From: Rotaria socialis
Lineage: Eukaryota; Rotifera; Eurotatoria; Philodinida; Philodinidae
Reading direction: 5' to 3'
Assembly (NCBI GenBank): GCA_905331475.1
Contig: CAJNYU010002545.1
Coordinates: 63,246-127,245, forward strand
DNA length: 64,000 nucleotides
Shown: positions 35,497 through 48,574 of the stretch, one piece after another
How the letters are laid out: each line of letters begins with the position of its first letter
How positions within the stretch are numbered: position 1 is the first letter of the stretch
Program-made: the position numbers and the translations under genes
The notes under the pieces: generated by a model
Told to the model about the DNA's origin: nothing
Database searches by the model: none
What the model saw: only the letters and a program-made list of their open reading frames with translations

Positions 35497-38400
35497 AGAC
35501 ACTCTTATTATCAATGCAAGAAACGAGAAGAAATTTTGGGCAATTTAGTATTTTAAAGAATTTACTTTAAAGGATTTCCTTGTACTTCGAGGTACTTTGA
35601 AGTACTTCGTGATACTTTAAAGTACTTTAAAATACTTCGAGCTACTTCCAAGTACTTCGGGATACTTTGATGTACTTTTGTACTTTGAGGAGTCAAAGTA
35701 CGATGTTTCCCCCTCGGTTGGAGCTAATAATTTTCAAATGTGAGAAGAATGTTTATTGTTGTCGAATTCTTTAACTGATTCACCAGCAACCTAAAAAAGC
35801 AAACATAAATCGCAATAGTCTTAAACGACAAAATCTCTGAATTAAGGTTTATATTTAAAAATAAAATTGGGTATATAATTAGTCGTGCATTGTGTTCTGC
35901 AAATCGAAGAAGTTATTCTATGGCTGTTATTTGGAATGACGAGGTTTAAAACTAATTTTCAAAAAGAACATTGAAAAAATGATATCAAGAGAGATCATAC
36001 TCTTTCATGACGATTTATTTCAATCAGACAAGAAATAATTTTATCAATGATTTCTCTTCCAACGGAAGTACACAAGTAACATCATTCTATGTTGTCATAT
36101 TACTTATACATGTACGTTCAGGGAAGTTGTTGGTAGTCACACCTATTTTATTGAGAAGCTTAATCTTGAAGTATCAAATTACTTTTTGAAACTTCTATTA
36201 GACAACTCAAGGTATATTGATGTCTGGTATGCGAAGTAAAAAAAATGAACAATATGCTTTACATAAGATTTAAAAATTTGATTTAGCCCAGATATTTACA
36301 TGAAAAGATCATGTGCTAATATCTTTTTAAAATAATAATCTTGGCACGTTATTTCTCTTCTGTCCAACTAAATTAGGAGACTTACTCTATTTGAAGTATT
36401 AGATGGTGTCGAGATGTTACGGTTGACAATTGAAGATTGAGTTAAGTTTTGCACCATACTCGTGATTAATGCGTGTCTCTTGATGATTGGTTGATTGATA
36501 ATTGTATATTTCCAATCGTTCAGTAAACATTTAAGTGATTTATTAAGATGACGCGAATCTTCTAGTAGGACAGAATATAAGAATCGACCGTATCTGTTAT
36601 GATGGGTAAATTTGATTTCGAAAACGTAGTACATCGAGATAGTAGAGCAAGAGCCGCTGAGGATGACGAAGTTTCTGTTACCAAATGGAAGTCAACATAC
36701 AGTTCGAATTTATCATCAGAAATTTTGATGCACGGATAAGGTACAAGTATATCGTATATATAAAGTAAAAAAAGCACATTTTATGATCTAAAAATGAACA
36801 AAATAGTTTACCTCATATGTAAAAATATTGCCGACTGGATCACCGAAAATTTTGCATAAAACACGAATCACTCTAAAAGGTAAAACATCTAAAATATTAA
36901 AAAAATTAATATTCTAATACTATTGAAGAATTACTTATTTTCTTTACAAGCGAAGTATACTACAGACTGCTATTCAATATTAAGCCTGATAAACATTAAA
37001 ATACACCCTTTTTAGTCCATTTTTAAATTCATGAAATAATATGAGAAATACTTTTGTTGAGCATACAAAATTAATTTCTCTATGTCGAAATTTTTCTAAA
37101 AGTACTCACCAGACAAAAAGCAACCATTATCAGGTATACAATCGAAGAAATGTGGTAATAAATGATTCGTATTTGTATTAATATCAACACCAACAGTGTC
37201 TTTTACTTCAGCTAATATCTAAAAATAAAAATAAAAACTTGACACATCAATTAAGAAGATAGTTATCATGAAAAGTATAAGCACAACACTCTTTGAAAGG
37301 ATAATTTAATGAATTGTTATTTTAGTCTTGTTTTTTAAGTGAGTCAAATATCAATGCTAGGTTTTAGAATGAAAGTATACAACTACTTTCAATAATATAA
37401 TCCTCGAATAGAAAATTTCTCAAAGATGAGTACTGCTTCGAGGACATTATGAGAAACAACTATTCTCAGTTTTAGGAAAAGCATCAAATATTGCTTTGAA
37501 GTGTAACTCGATTTAATTCTTAGGATATTCATAGGAAAATGGCTCCTAGGCCAAAAAGCAAGATGCTTTGGCTTGAATTTGGAATCATTTGTTGTTATTG
37601 TCAGGTTAAATTTTAAGTACCGCTTAAAAAAAGACGATGATTATTATATTTGTGAAAGTAAGTTGAAGAAATATTACCCAAGGTTCTCTTACTGATATTA
37701 TATTTAAAAACTATCGTTTGATTTCTATGAAAATAGATCGTCTGTATAGCAGCTGGTAGACAAGTAGTATAGATAACTCTTACTAGTTCAGGACGACGAT
37801 AAGCAGGAAAACGTTCAAGTATTTCATCTATTGATAATTCACGAACACATAGGCCGCGAATGTTGAATGATTGTCCCCAAAGGTCATTAAGTATATCATT
37901 ATCAGGATTATATTTAGGTAATTTGATATGCATACTACTGACTATGGACAATAAATTTTCATTTTTTTTATCAACCAAATTGATCATTAGCTACAAAAAA
38001 ACAACCAATGTTGTTCCATTTTAAATAATTTCCAAACTTACTGTATCTTTGATTTTTCGTTCAGCTTGTAAAATGTCACTTTTTTGCTTCGGGCGTCTTT
38101 TTGTTTTACCATATTAATCTTGCTTCGCTTGCACAAAATTATTAACCATTTGTAATGGTTTACATTCGCGCTTAAACTTTTACTTTATTGATTCATGCCA
38201 ATATCTCTAAAAAAAAAGAAAGAAAGTTTTCAGATAATTCATTCATTTTTTCTTACTATAGATTGGTGAACTAATGATGAAGCAATACATCATTTCTTTA
38301 CGATACATTTAGCCATGGTCATATACTCATTATTGGTTGGATAGCTAGATAAAATTGAATGTAAAAACAAAAAATACTAATTATTAGAACTGAACACTTA

Positions 38401-39379
38401 CAATAACTGATGTGATGTTGTTACATCATCAAATAGAGTCGATAATAATTCACCATGTAGAGTCGTTTATGGATAAAATTTGGAAATATTATTGTCGTCG
38501 ATTTAATGTTGTATTCTCACAGTTAATTGTGGTACTTCATAATCTATCGGCAATGTTGCTTTCGTCTAGGCATCATCATTATCATCATCAGAACAAACAA
38601 TATTTGATGAGGGATCAGGATCTGTCACCGGATCAATATCATTATTTGATCGTTGAGCTTCATTTGAAACAGATGGAGTTCGTATAGTATTTTTATTTAG
38701 TACACCTATAAATTTGAAATATAATAATGACGATATGTTTAACTTCACATGCTTTCCGAATTCAGTCTTGCAATACATTGTCAATGTGATTAACATTTCT
38801 GATAGCATGCTTTAGCCTACCAAATGCTTATAGTTTGTCTAAATCAAATAAAATAGGGAATATTCAACTAGTTTTCTGAAAAAATAATTTCTTGAGACAG
38901 TTTATCGAATTCTCAACTCTTTATCACTGTAAACTTTTATGTTTGATAATATAAAGTTAAATGATGAGTCGAGCACATTCTCTTTCTTTCCGCATCCTTT
39001 CTTATCATGTCATGTTTTTCTGATTTAAACTAGAATTTCAAGCAAATTTAGGTAATTATTAACTATGGATCATATTTGTATTTTGTTTTAAAATTTTTGA
39101 AAACTATATTTGCTTTACCATATAACTACCTAATTCATTATTTCGTCGACTCAGTACAGTACCTTGATACTTTCTATATCCTTGCTCTTATTTTGCAATA
39201 AATTGATTTTTCACGTATGATTTCTTCTAAAAATAAACTGGTATTCATTTCTAAAGAATTCTTTTCTCATCGTCACAAGTGTTGGTATTATTCTTTACTA
39301 GTTGTTATACTGCTGTACAAATAAATATTCTTTATTACATCATTTGGCGAAAGTGACGTTGGAACATGCATAATTGGCG

Positions 39380-39980
39380 AAAAAGCATAATAGAACTTTG
39401 ATTGAGTATATAAACCATATATGGTTCTGTAGGAAATGCACGAAACCTATCAATGCTTGAAGGAGAGATATAAAGTATTTTTTAAAGATCTGTAAATCCA
39501 CCAGATAGCGCAAAAAAACTTTAAATCGTTTCGTATGATATATGCGAAACCATCAATCACACCTACGAAACTGAACTTTTCGCGAAAAATATACGAAACC
39601 TTATGATTAATAACATGAAGACAAAAACTTTAGTACGAACAATTCTAAACCTTTTGATTTTGCACGAAACCTGTGGTTGTTTAGTATAAAAAGAACGGAA
39701 CCTTCAGCTTCAAATCGGAACCTTTAGCCACTAAGTTGATTTGTTATACGAAACTTCACTTAATTTAAAAAACTATTATTGTTTTTTTTAGATAAACTTC
39801 GAAACCATAGACCAATTTACGGAACTAGCAAAAATTTTCGCTGCAAAATTTCAAAACCCTGCTAATTCTTCTGAACTTGGATAAGTTCTGTATAATTATT
39901 ACGAAACGGTTTTGACTTCTCCGAACCTTAAATCGTTTAGTGCAAATATGCAGAACTAATAAAGTTCAGCAAGAAACCTA
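39380..39980 (+). repeat. Degenerate sub-terminal array with cgaaacctt units
   Basis: More than ten occurrences of (t)acgaaacctt or cgaaaccat spaced by about 40-50 bp, forming the right sub-terminal zone of the 31436-39994 element. Confidence 0.6.
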
Positions 39981-39994
39981 TTTTTTTTAGAGTT

Positions 39995-41467
39995 TAGAGT
40001 CCCTTGCCATCAGCTGTAGGAGTTTCAGTGACGCAATATGGGCAATAGCTGCTACTCATCATTCCTGAAATAGAACCTAGTGCTCGTGCAGCGTCCATTG
40101 CATAGTATGCAAATAGCCGCTCATGATGATAATATATGTTGTATTCTGATTGTCATACTGTAATTTACACAAGTTATTTCTTTATTTCTTTGTCAGATTT
40201 ATACCTATTTTCGTTTTGATTGAAAATAGGGAGTAATCTGAAAAAATTCGTCACATCTTTCAGTCACCCACTTCTATTAATATAAGATTTTCCCAACAAA
40301 TCCAAAGTTCATTACAAAGAACTAACTGATTTTAATTGATCATGATTATTTTTAATTGGTAGTGCATTAATTATTATATGTACAGAGATTCATTCAAGGG
40401 ATGAAAGTTGGAAAAAAGCAAACACAACGTCCTATGAATAAATAAGATTCAGCATATCCTACAGCTAAGATTGCCTATAACGGCCGCGAACACCTTGGAA
40501 GAATCGTATAATACGATTTGAAATATCAGTGAATTCGTAGACACCATCACCCATTTCATATTTTATTAAATGAATAAACATCTGATGTAAAAATTGTGAA
40601 AATTTCTAGACGAGATGATTGAATATCATGAATTTTAAGTTCCTTAAAATGTTATTTTAACATATCCTTCAATTCAAGCTTATGTACTTTCACTTCCTCT
40701 AGAATTAGAGGTACGATTGAGAAATTTGATTGATTTATGCATAATAATGGCTCATTTTTTATTATTTGAATATCATCAGTTGATGGTTTTTGTTGTCATG
40801 CGCTAATTAAATTATCACGACTTTGGATACATTTATTAATACTACCTTCTCTTTGTTTTTTTGGAGGCGCTTTCATCGAATAATAACAATTAATTGACTA
40901 AACCACCTCCTACCGAATAAAAGAGAAGTTTACACAAAAATATATTCTTTTATTAAGTAAAAAAGACAAAACAGCAATCCAACGATACTTTCTACGCAGA
41001 ACACATGTATTATTAAATAAAAGAAAAGAAAAACCATTAAAGTAAAGATTGATATAAAAAATGATGAAGAAATGAATGCAAGGAGAAAACGGCAGATTTT
41101 TTTGCATTTAAAAACCCAACAATCCCAAAATTGAAATCATTCCGCGCCTCCCCCTGCTAATGACGTAGCTTCGACCTGAAATTCTTCCTATATATACGTT
41201 TCATGGCTCATAGAAGATCCTAAAAGTTTCAATGTGAACAATTGTTTTCTTCTTAAAATATTGAATTTTCAAAAATATTGGATTTTCCGACCATGGCGTG
41301 AAACGAGCATTTATTGCGCATTCATTATTTTGAGAAGGAAACATTCGTTTGCGCTGAAAATTTTAGAATATTCTACGGATCATGAGATCTACATATGAAG
41401 AAAAATTCAGATGGAAATTCCATCATTCACGGTTTGGGTTTCGGGAATTTGGAAAATCCTAAAAATC
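39995..41467. other. Non-coding spacer
   Basis: AT-rich; no gene or clear element seen. Confidence 0.4.
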
Positions 41468-41754
41468 CAAGGGGGAAACGGCAGATTTGAAGTAGAAAAG
41501 TACATCAAAGTACTTTACTTGAAGTAAGCTTAAAGTAGCTTAAAGTAACTCAAAGTAACTCAAAGTAGCTCAAAGTAGTCCAAAGTAGCTTGAAGTAATT
41601 GCAAGTAACTTCAAGTGAATTTGAAGTTGAAAAGTACTTCAAAGTACTCTACTTGAAGTAAGCTTAAAGTAGCTTAAAGTAACTCAAAGTAGCCTAAAGT
41701 AGCACAAAGTAGCGCAAAGTACTTGAAGTACAAAAGTCTGCCTTTTCCCCCTTG
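41468..41754. mobile_element. hAT-like MITE with 8-bp duplication TAAAAATC
   Basis: 287 bp. The ends CAAGGGGGAAACGGCAGATT and, inverted, CAAGGGGGAAAAGGCAGACT are flanked by identical TAAAAATC (41460-41467 and 41755-41762). The interior is two near-tandem halves of caaagta/aaagtagctt units. There is no coding capacity. Confidence 0.92.
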
Positions 41755-42688
41755 TAAAAATCTCTAAATCCCAAATCCACGTTTTTCTCCTTGAATTAAT
41801 GTCTTCATCGAAGAGTTTTCAGATAGTACACTAATTTGAAAGCTATGCAAAAACATCTGGAATATTAAGTTCTCATCGCCTTTCTAACCACAATAGGAGC
41901 GATTATGAAGAATATATTATCATTAAATGTATTCAAATATAAAATTCGCTATGCTCAGTCCCATTTGAATGACAAATATAACGGCGCCAAAAAGTGAACC
42001 TGCTACGCTTCGAACAACCGACGAAGCTGAAGAATGCTCTTGAGTTATTGCATTCGACATTCCATCAAATAGAATTCTGTCATATCCAACTAAATGCCCA
42101 AACGAAATTAAATCTTTTGCTACAAATTTGCTTGTAAAAGAAAATTAGAATACCTGGTAACACCAATGATCGACTCATTTCTGAATATACTGATCCATGA
42201 TAGTTGATATACTGATTATAATTCAATGGATAGCTGACCATTGTAGATTAAGAATAATGCTGACGATCGATGTCCTAATATAACTCTTAACTATATAGTC
42301 TATTGCAAAAGACCTTTCAAATATTTGATATATATGCATTGCAAAAAAAACGGAAGTTTCGTCATACCTGATTAACTACAGTCACGAAGAAACGAAAATT
42401 TTCCTTTCACCCTAATAGTTAGCAAAATTGTTAAATGCACACGTTTACTCTCATTGATGTGAAAAAATGATAGTAATCTTGTTTACAAGGCCTTGTATGC
42501 ATTACACTACTGAGTTGTCGCTTCTTTCGAATACCTATATGTATCTTGTACATGGGTGTGTCTAATTTGGTAAAAATATCAAACGACAATTATACATTAA
42601 AGCAACTGATAAACTTGAAATCGTAATATATTCGCACAAGAAGCTCATTCTTTTTTGAAAAATGAATACCGCATAATCAAAATATATC

Positions 42689-43214
42689 GACTCACGAGGG
42701 AAGATCACCAACGGTTCAATCGCTTTTGCGTTTTAACTACTTGCATTATGTAGCTCCAAGAGATTTATGGATACACTGGAAATATTTTGGGCGACTAGCT
42801 TACTGTTACGAAAATAGGCCATTTGTAGGATGTTGGTTTTAATGAGTGCCTGGATGCCCCCTTAGGAACATGAGAAAAAATTATTTCCGAATTTTGACTT
42901 GAAACTCTACATGAAAAGACGCCCCAAGGAGAACAACTTTTTGTGAACGTTTCAGATATTTCTAGCACTCCTATCAATAGACTCATCTATTGTGAAATGT
43001 GTATTCTACATCTTTCAAATAAAGTAGTAAATTTGACGAAAAAAACAAATTCACTGACCAAAAATGTGCACAAAACACTGGTTTCGTTGAGGTATGTTTC
43101 TCTGTAAAGTTTCAAGTGAAAATTCGAAAATAATTTTTTCTAATGTCCCTAAGGGGAGCCCAGGTACACATTAAAACCAACACCTTACAAATGGCCTATT
43201 TTCGTAACACTAAG

Positions 43215-43258
<44 letters not shown>

Positions 43259-43376
43259 NNNNNNNNCCCCCCCCAAAAAAAATATTTTCAGTGTATTCGT
43301 GACTCTTGGAACTACATAATGCAAATATTCTCAACTCAAAAACGATTGAATAGTTAGTGGCTCTCCCTCGTTAGTC
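42689..43376. repeat. Long inverted repeat with a G-run/N/C-run in one arm
   Basis: The arms 42689-42930 and 43091-43376 are complementary (for example gcattatgtagctccaagag against ctcttggaactacataatgc, and gttacgaaaataggccattt against its complement). Inside the right arm a run of 42 G, then 8 N (43259-43266), then 8 C interrupts the match. The inverted repeat is probably a real MITE, and the G/N/C insert is probably a sequencing or assembly fault. Confidence 0.7.
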
Positions 43377-46163
43377 ATGGAGGACCCTTTTAGTGTAACC
43401 GATTATTCATGGTTAATTGATGTAAAATGAGAGAAAAAATATAAATTTACATTTTCTATGAGTAATATGTCACCTACTGTCTATACGTCGTCAATATACA
43501 CATAAAAAGTAAAAATATCTCTATTCTCTCTTGGTACCCAGGGAAAAGGATTGTATGAAACAATGTTCCAACGCAGACATGCGAAGAAAAAGCACTAATT
43601 TCGCATTTTAAAGTATATATTTCTTGTAATATTTAATATATTTAGAAGCATAGTTTTTTGGTCTAACACGCGTTTACCTGATTCAATGATTATTTGCAGG
43701 GTATTTTTTTAAAGTCAAAATACAACCTGAAAACATCATCAGAATCCTATTTATACTATGAGTTTGGATACATTTGTTTGCTATGCATTTACGTAAATTA
43801 TCTATCCATATTATCGTATACTATCGTTTTTTGTAAGCTATTGTATCTGTCTTTATAAGTTTGGTATTTTAGAAAGGTTGGAATTTTGCATTGAAGTCAA
43901 TTCACGTTTTATATCAAACAATGAATAATTAATTAAATATGTACAGAAGTTCTATTATGAAGGAACAGTAGGAATTTGGTCCTAGATTTTGAAAAGACTT
44001 AGTAATTTTCGTTGACTGATTTTCAAAAATTTCCAAACTCACTCGAGGTTCGCCTAATTTTAATAAAAATTCTGTAATTGATTTCTTAAATCATTGAAAT
44101 TCTTGCTCACATCTAATCTTAGTTGTATGCAACAGCCATGATTCCGGATTATGCCAAATTAGATTCATTTGTTCTCGCTCAATGGCTGCATTTCTATAGT
44201 ATCCAAGTACCCATTAAGAATACAAAAAAGGCACATACATATACCATTTATGTGTCGATAGTCGTACACTGTAAAAAAAAAGAGTAGAATAATAAATCCT
44301 TGTCCTTCCTACAAATCATGCTAAACCCTTTAAGGGTTTATGAAACGAAGGGTTTTGTGAAAAAAAGAGGATATAAGAAAAAATAAATGTGGAAACTTCG
44401 GATTTCATCCGAGAGTTATGTGTACTGCAAAAAGTGCATGGGACATATGAGTCATCCTAGAATGTCTGAACACCAAAAGTATCATGAGAAACTAGGCAAT
44501 TTGGTTTCTGGATGCAGTTTTTGTGCATTTTGAGACGTTAAGGCGGTGTTTCATCAGAAAGCTACGATTTAGTTCAAAACTAATATCAGATTCAGAATCA
44601 GCGTTAAAAATTGAGTCGATTTATATATGTTGTGGATCATTCTGAGAAAAAAAAGTTTTTTTGAGAAATCCCTGTACTCCCTCTCAGGGATGGTCTGGTC
44701 AAAAATAACAATTTTTTCGATAACTCAACCATTTATTGAGGGGCCCTTCTCATCTTCGAACTCGACCGAAATATTCATGAGATTAAACTGTGCGGAAACT
44801 TTCAAAATGCGTCATCCAAGATCCTGGTACAAGATAATCGTATTATCTTGTACCTAAATTTTCAAGATCTGTTCACTTATCTGTACCCAAGATCTTACTT
44901 ACAAGATATTCGACTAGGGTGGCTCCAAGCATTTTAGTTCTGTGTCTATAAATGCGAGAGGTATAACTTTAATAATTAAGTATCTTGATCTATTATCATA
45001 TATATTCTGATATTGGATATCACAAGATTTCTCTGTAGAAAAAGTGATCTATATCTAAAACTTGCAGCGAATAGTGAAAAAATATTGCAGAGAATTATTT
45101 ATCATGTTTGAAATTGGCTTATTGTACTTTCAGAACATAATACTTATAGTAAAATGATACTCGTGCTAAGACAATAAAATTGATTTCAATCGAATTTTTT
45201 TCATACTTTGTCAGAATATAGCAGTAACAAGTGAGGAACTCTCAACTTGTGAGCTTTTGTTTTTGTTACATGATAAACTTCATCAAAAGAACAGATCGTG
45301 TGTACATTCATTATCTGCTCAGCCTTCTGCAACCACGCCGTGTACTCTAATAATGATCTTGATCTAACGTAAATCATATACTAAAACGCACTTTTTAGAT
45401 TATCAGAACGGGATAAACCAATAAGAGTGCTTATGTTACTCTATTTGTAATCGTGTTATTGCTGAGTATGAAATGTGATTTGTGTTTTACGAAATTTGAA
45501 GTAGTTGATGTGTGTACAAATAATTATTAGGTAATATGCTGCCATTGTTTCATCAGACAGTTAGTTCAGTTCGAAGCTCTCAGTAAGAGACTGATTCTTT
45601 AACAGTTTTGTGGAACTCACATATATTTTCGAAGAAAATGGTGAGTGTAAGTTTAAAAGCGAGATTTTTGCGGCTCCCCACCCCCCCCTCCCCATNGTGG
45701 AAATAGGCAATGATCTAATTATAGGTTGTGGAAATCAGGGTAGATTTTTCAGATGAATTATTTTGATTTATTTTAGTAAGCCGAAGGGATATATGTGAGT
45801 TCCACATTTTAGCCCCAAAGGGGCTGCGCTAACAAGCTTTTTAAAAAGGGTTCAGTACACAATCTCTGCTATTTTTGAAACCTAAAATAAATCTTTCAGT
45901 ATGTTCCGAGAAATAACTTTTCTTGATTTCGTAAAATGCATTGTTTCTAAATTTTAGATCTCTAGATTTGCCTCATTTTCTTTCTAGGTCATATTTATCA
46001 TGCTCTTTATTTTGCATTGTCAATATTGCATGTCCTATATTCTGCGACATCAACATTACATATGCATTTGATTTACACTGGTCTCATAGTTCTTATCTTT
46101 ATCAACCGAGAATTTAATGATAAGAAGAATACGCAAATCCATACGAATATTTCTTCAACCAAA
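43377..46163. other. Non-coding spacer with element fragments
   Basis: 44267-44375 starts TA-CACTGTAAAAAAAA and contains aaaccctttaagggttta, like one end of the 16598-18554 family. 44822-44930 matches the right end of the AAGATCTTG element. 45609-45806 is a separate MITE. No gene seen. Confidence 0.4.
45609..45806. mobile_element. Small MITE with TGTGGAACTCACATAT ends
   Basis: The 16-bp ends at 45609-45624 and 45791-45806 are perfect inverted repeats. The interior includes a C-run with an N. A related left end (tgtggaactcacgtatg followed by ttttcgacgaaaatagtgag) occurs at 55216 inside a helicase intron. Confidence 0.7.
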
Positions 46164-47548
<1,385 letters not shown>

Positions 47549-47669
47549 CGAAACTATTCTATGTGCAGAAAAAAACTGAAAAATATCGGTTAAAAAACAA
47601 AAATTAGTAAAACACAAATACTAAGAAAACATCAGACAATAATAACTCTGGTTTTTCATTATTGTAAAC

Positions 47670-47675
47670 AATAAA
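47670..47675 (+). promoter_or_regulatory. Candidate polyadenylation signal of the PHYHD1-like gene
   Basis: AATAAA lies about 122 nt after the stop codon, on the coding strand and before the next element. Confidence 0.35.
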
Positions 47676-47789
47676 ATATAGATAATTGTTTTTTGTAGAA
47701 AATTGATTTTGAAAAAACTACAGTATAGTAAAACCTCTTCATCATGAATACCAATGAGAAACTCCATAAAATAATTATTATATACAAAT

Positions 47790-48157
47790 CAGAGCTAGGA
47801 CGAGTACAAGTACTGCAAGTAAAAGTATTTTACTTGTACTTGAAAATATTTACTTTTACTTTTACTTGAACTAAAAAAAATGTACCTGTACTTTTACTTG
47901 TCGTTTCACAAGTATACTTGCGCCTGTACTTGTACTTGGAAAAAAAAATACTTGGTACTTCTACTTGTGTTTCAAGTAAAATATTTGGTGCTTATACTTA
48001 TACTGTGGTAAAAGTACTTGATAGTTATACTGGGTGAGTCTTAACGAATGGAACATATGAGTACGAAGTACTTTTCCCTAAGTACAAATAGTTGCACTTG
48101 TACTTTTACTTGAAAAGTACGCAAAGTACAAGTAAAAATACTTTCGTCCGAGCTCTG
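47790..48157. mobile_element. hAT-like MITE with 8-bp duplication ATACAAAT
   Basis: 368 bp. The ends CAGAGCTAGGACGAGTACAA and, inverted, CAGAGCTCGGACGAAAGTAT are flanked by identical ATACAAAT (47782-47789 and 48158-48165). The interior is an array of acttgtact / aagtac units. There is no coding capacity. Confidence 0.92.
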
Positions 48158-48574
48158 ATACAAATGTTATATTAACTGAGCCCGTACATGTTATACAGTT
48201 CGTGGTTAATATGACCGGTTTGTGACGCATTGAAAGATTGACATCCATGTCCTTTAGCATGATGGCGCATGATGTGTCAATTGCATAGCTATCTCTCGTT
48301 GTTCATTACTGTCGGTCACATGTTCTTATGTAGCAGAAAGTGATTATATGTGAGTGGACGAAAATAAAGCGAGGATGTTATATATGAAACGAAATATAGC
48401 CATGACTAATGCATTTTCCATCAAAATTTTATTATTAGAAGAAGAAAAAGAAACACACATCGCAAATAAAATCGTGCAAGAAATAAACATAATAAAAATT
48501 AGTGGAAAAAGTTTCATTTCTATTTCCAAATTTTGTCCTTGGCCGCTATAATTTCACTTTTCGGCATCTTAATT
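48158..48574. other. Short spacer between convergent genes
   Basis: Lies between the MITE and the stop codon of the helicase/ligase gene. Nothing recognisable. Confidence 0.4.

Larger units (their letters stand above)
34148..35716. mobile_element. hAT-like element with 8-bp duplication GTTGGAGC, containing two nested elements
   Basis: The ends CAAGGGGGGAACATCGTACT and, inverted, CGAGGGGGAAACATCGTACT are flanked by identical GTTGGAGC (34140-34147 and 35717-35724). An 8-bp duplication and C(A/G)AGGGG-like termini are typical of hAT elements. The sub-terminal zones (34165-34260 and 35575-35695) are arrays of gtactttgag-type units. It interrupts the last exon of the surrounding pseudogene. Confidence 0.85.
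33734..38708 (-). pseudogene. Decayed multi-exon gene of unknown family
   Basis: Exon-like pieces run on the minus strand. 38708 to about 38405 is acidic (DPVTDPDPSSN, DDDNDD) with three in-frame stops. About 38218-38045 contains KTKRRPKQKSDILQAERKI with two stops. 37990-37671 is open and contains KYNPDNDILNDLWGQSFNI, LSIDEILERFPAYRRPELV. 37220-37118 contains NHLLPHFFDCIPDNGCFLSG. 36886-36812 contains FRVIRVLCKIFGDPVGNIF. 36775-36390 has a frameshift. The last exon runs from about 35790 to 33734, is split by the insertion 34148-35716, and ends in a basic tail (VTRKRKPE ... RLAAKRIRLN). The pieces keep intact GT/AG borders. Given its position it may be the transposase or an accessory gene of the enclosing element. 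I do not recognise the family. Confidence 0.55.
31436..39994. mobile_element. Candidate 8.6-kb DNA transposon with CACTCTAAAAAAAA ends and TA flanks
   Basis: The left end CACTCTAAAAAAAA (31436-31449) and right end complement TTTTTTTTAGAGTT (39981-39994) are each flanked by TA. Complementarity continues weakly inward (ggt...gaaac). Sub-terminal zones at 31450-31700 and 39380-39980 are packed with degenerate cgaaacctt-type units in varied spacing. The interior holds a decayed multi-exon gene on the minus strand (33734-38708), a mini-exon-like array (32050-32830) and later nested insertions (34148-35716). The superfamily is unknown. Because the inverted ends are short, the pairing could be coincidental. 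Confidence 0.5.

Noticed and set aside
34148..35716. LTR retrotransposon
   Set aside because: The ends are inverted, not direct, and no reverse transcriptase or integrase motif is present.
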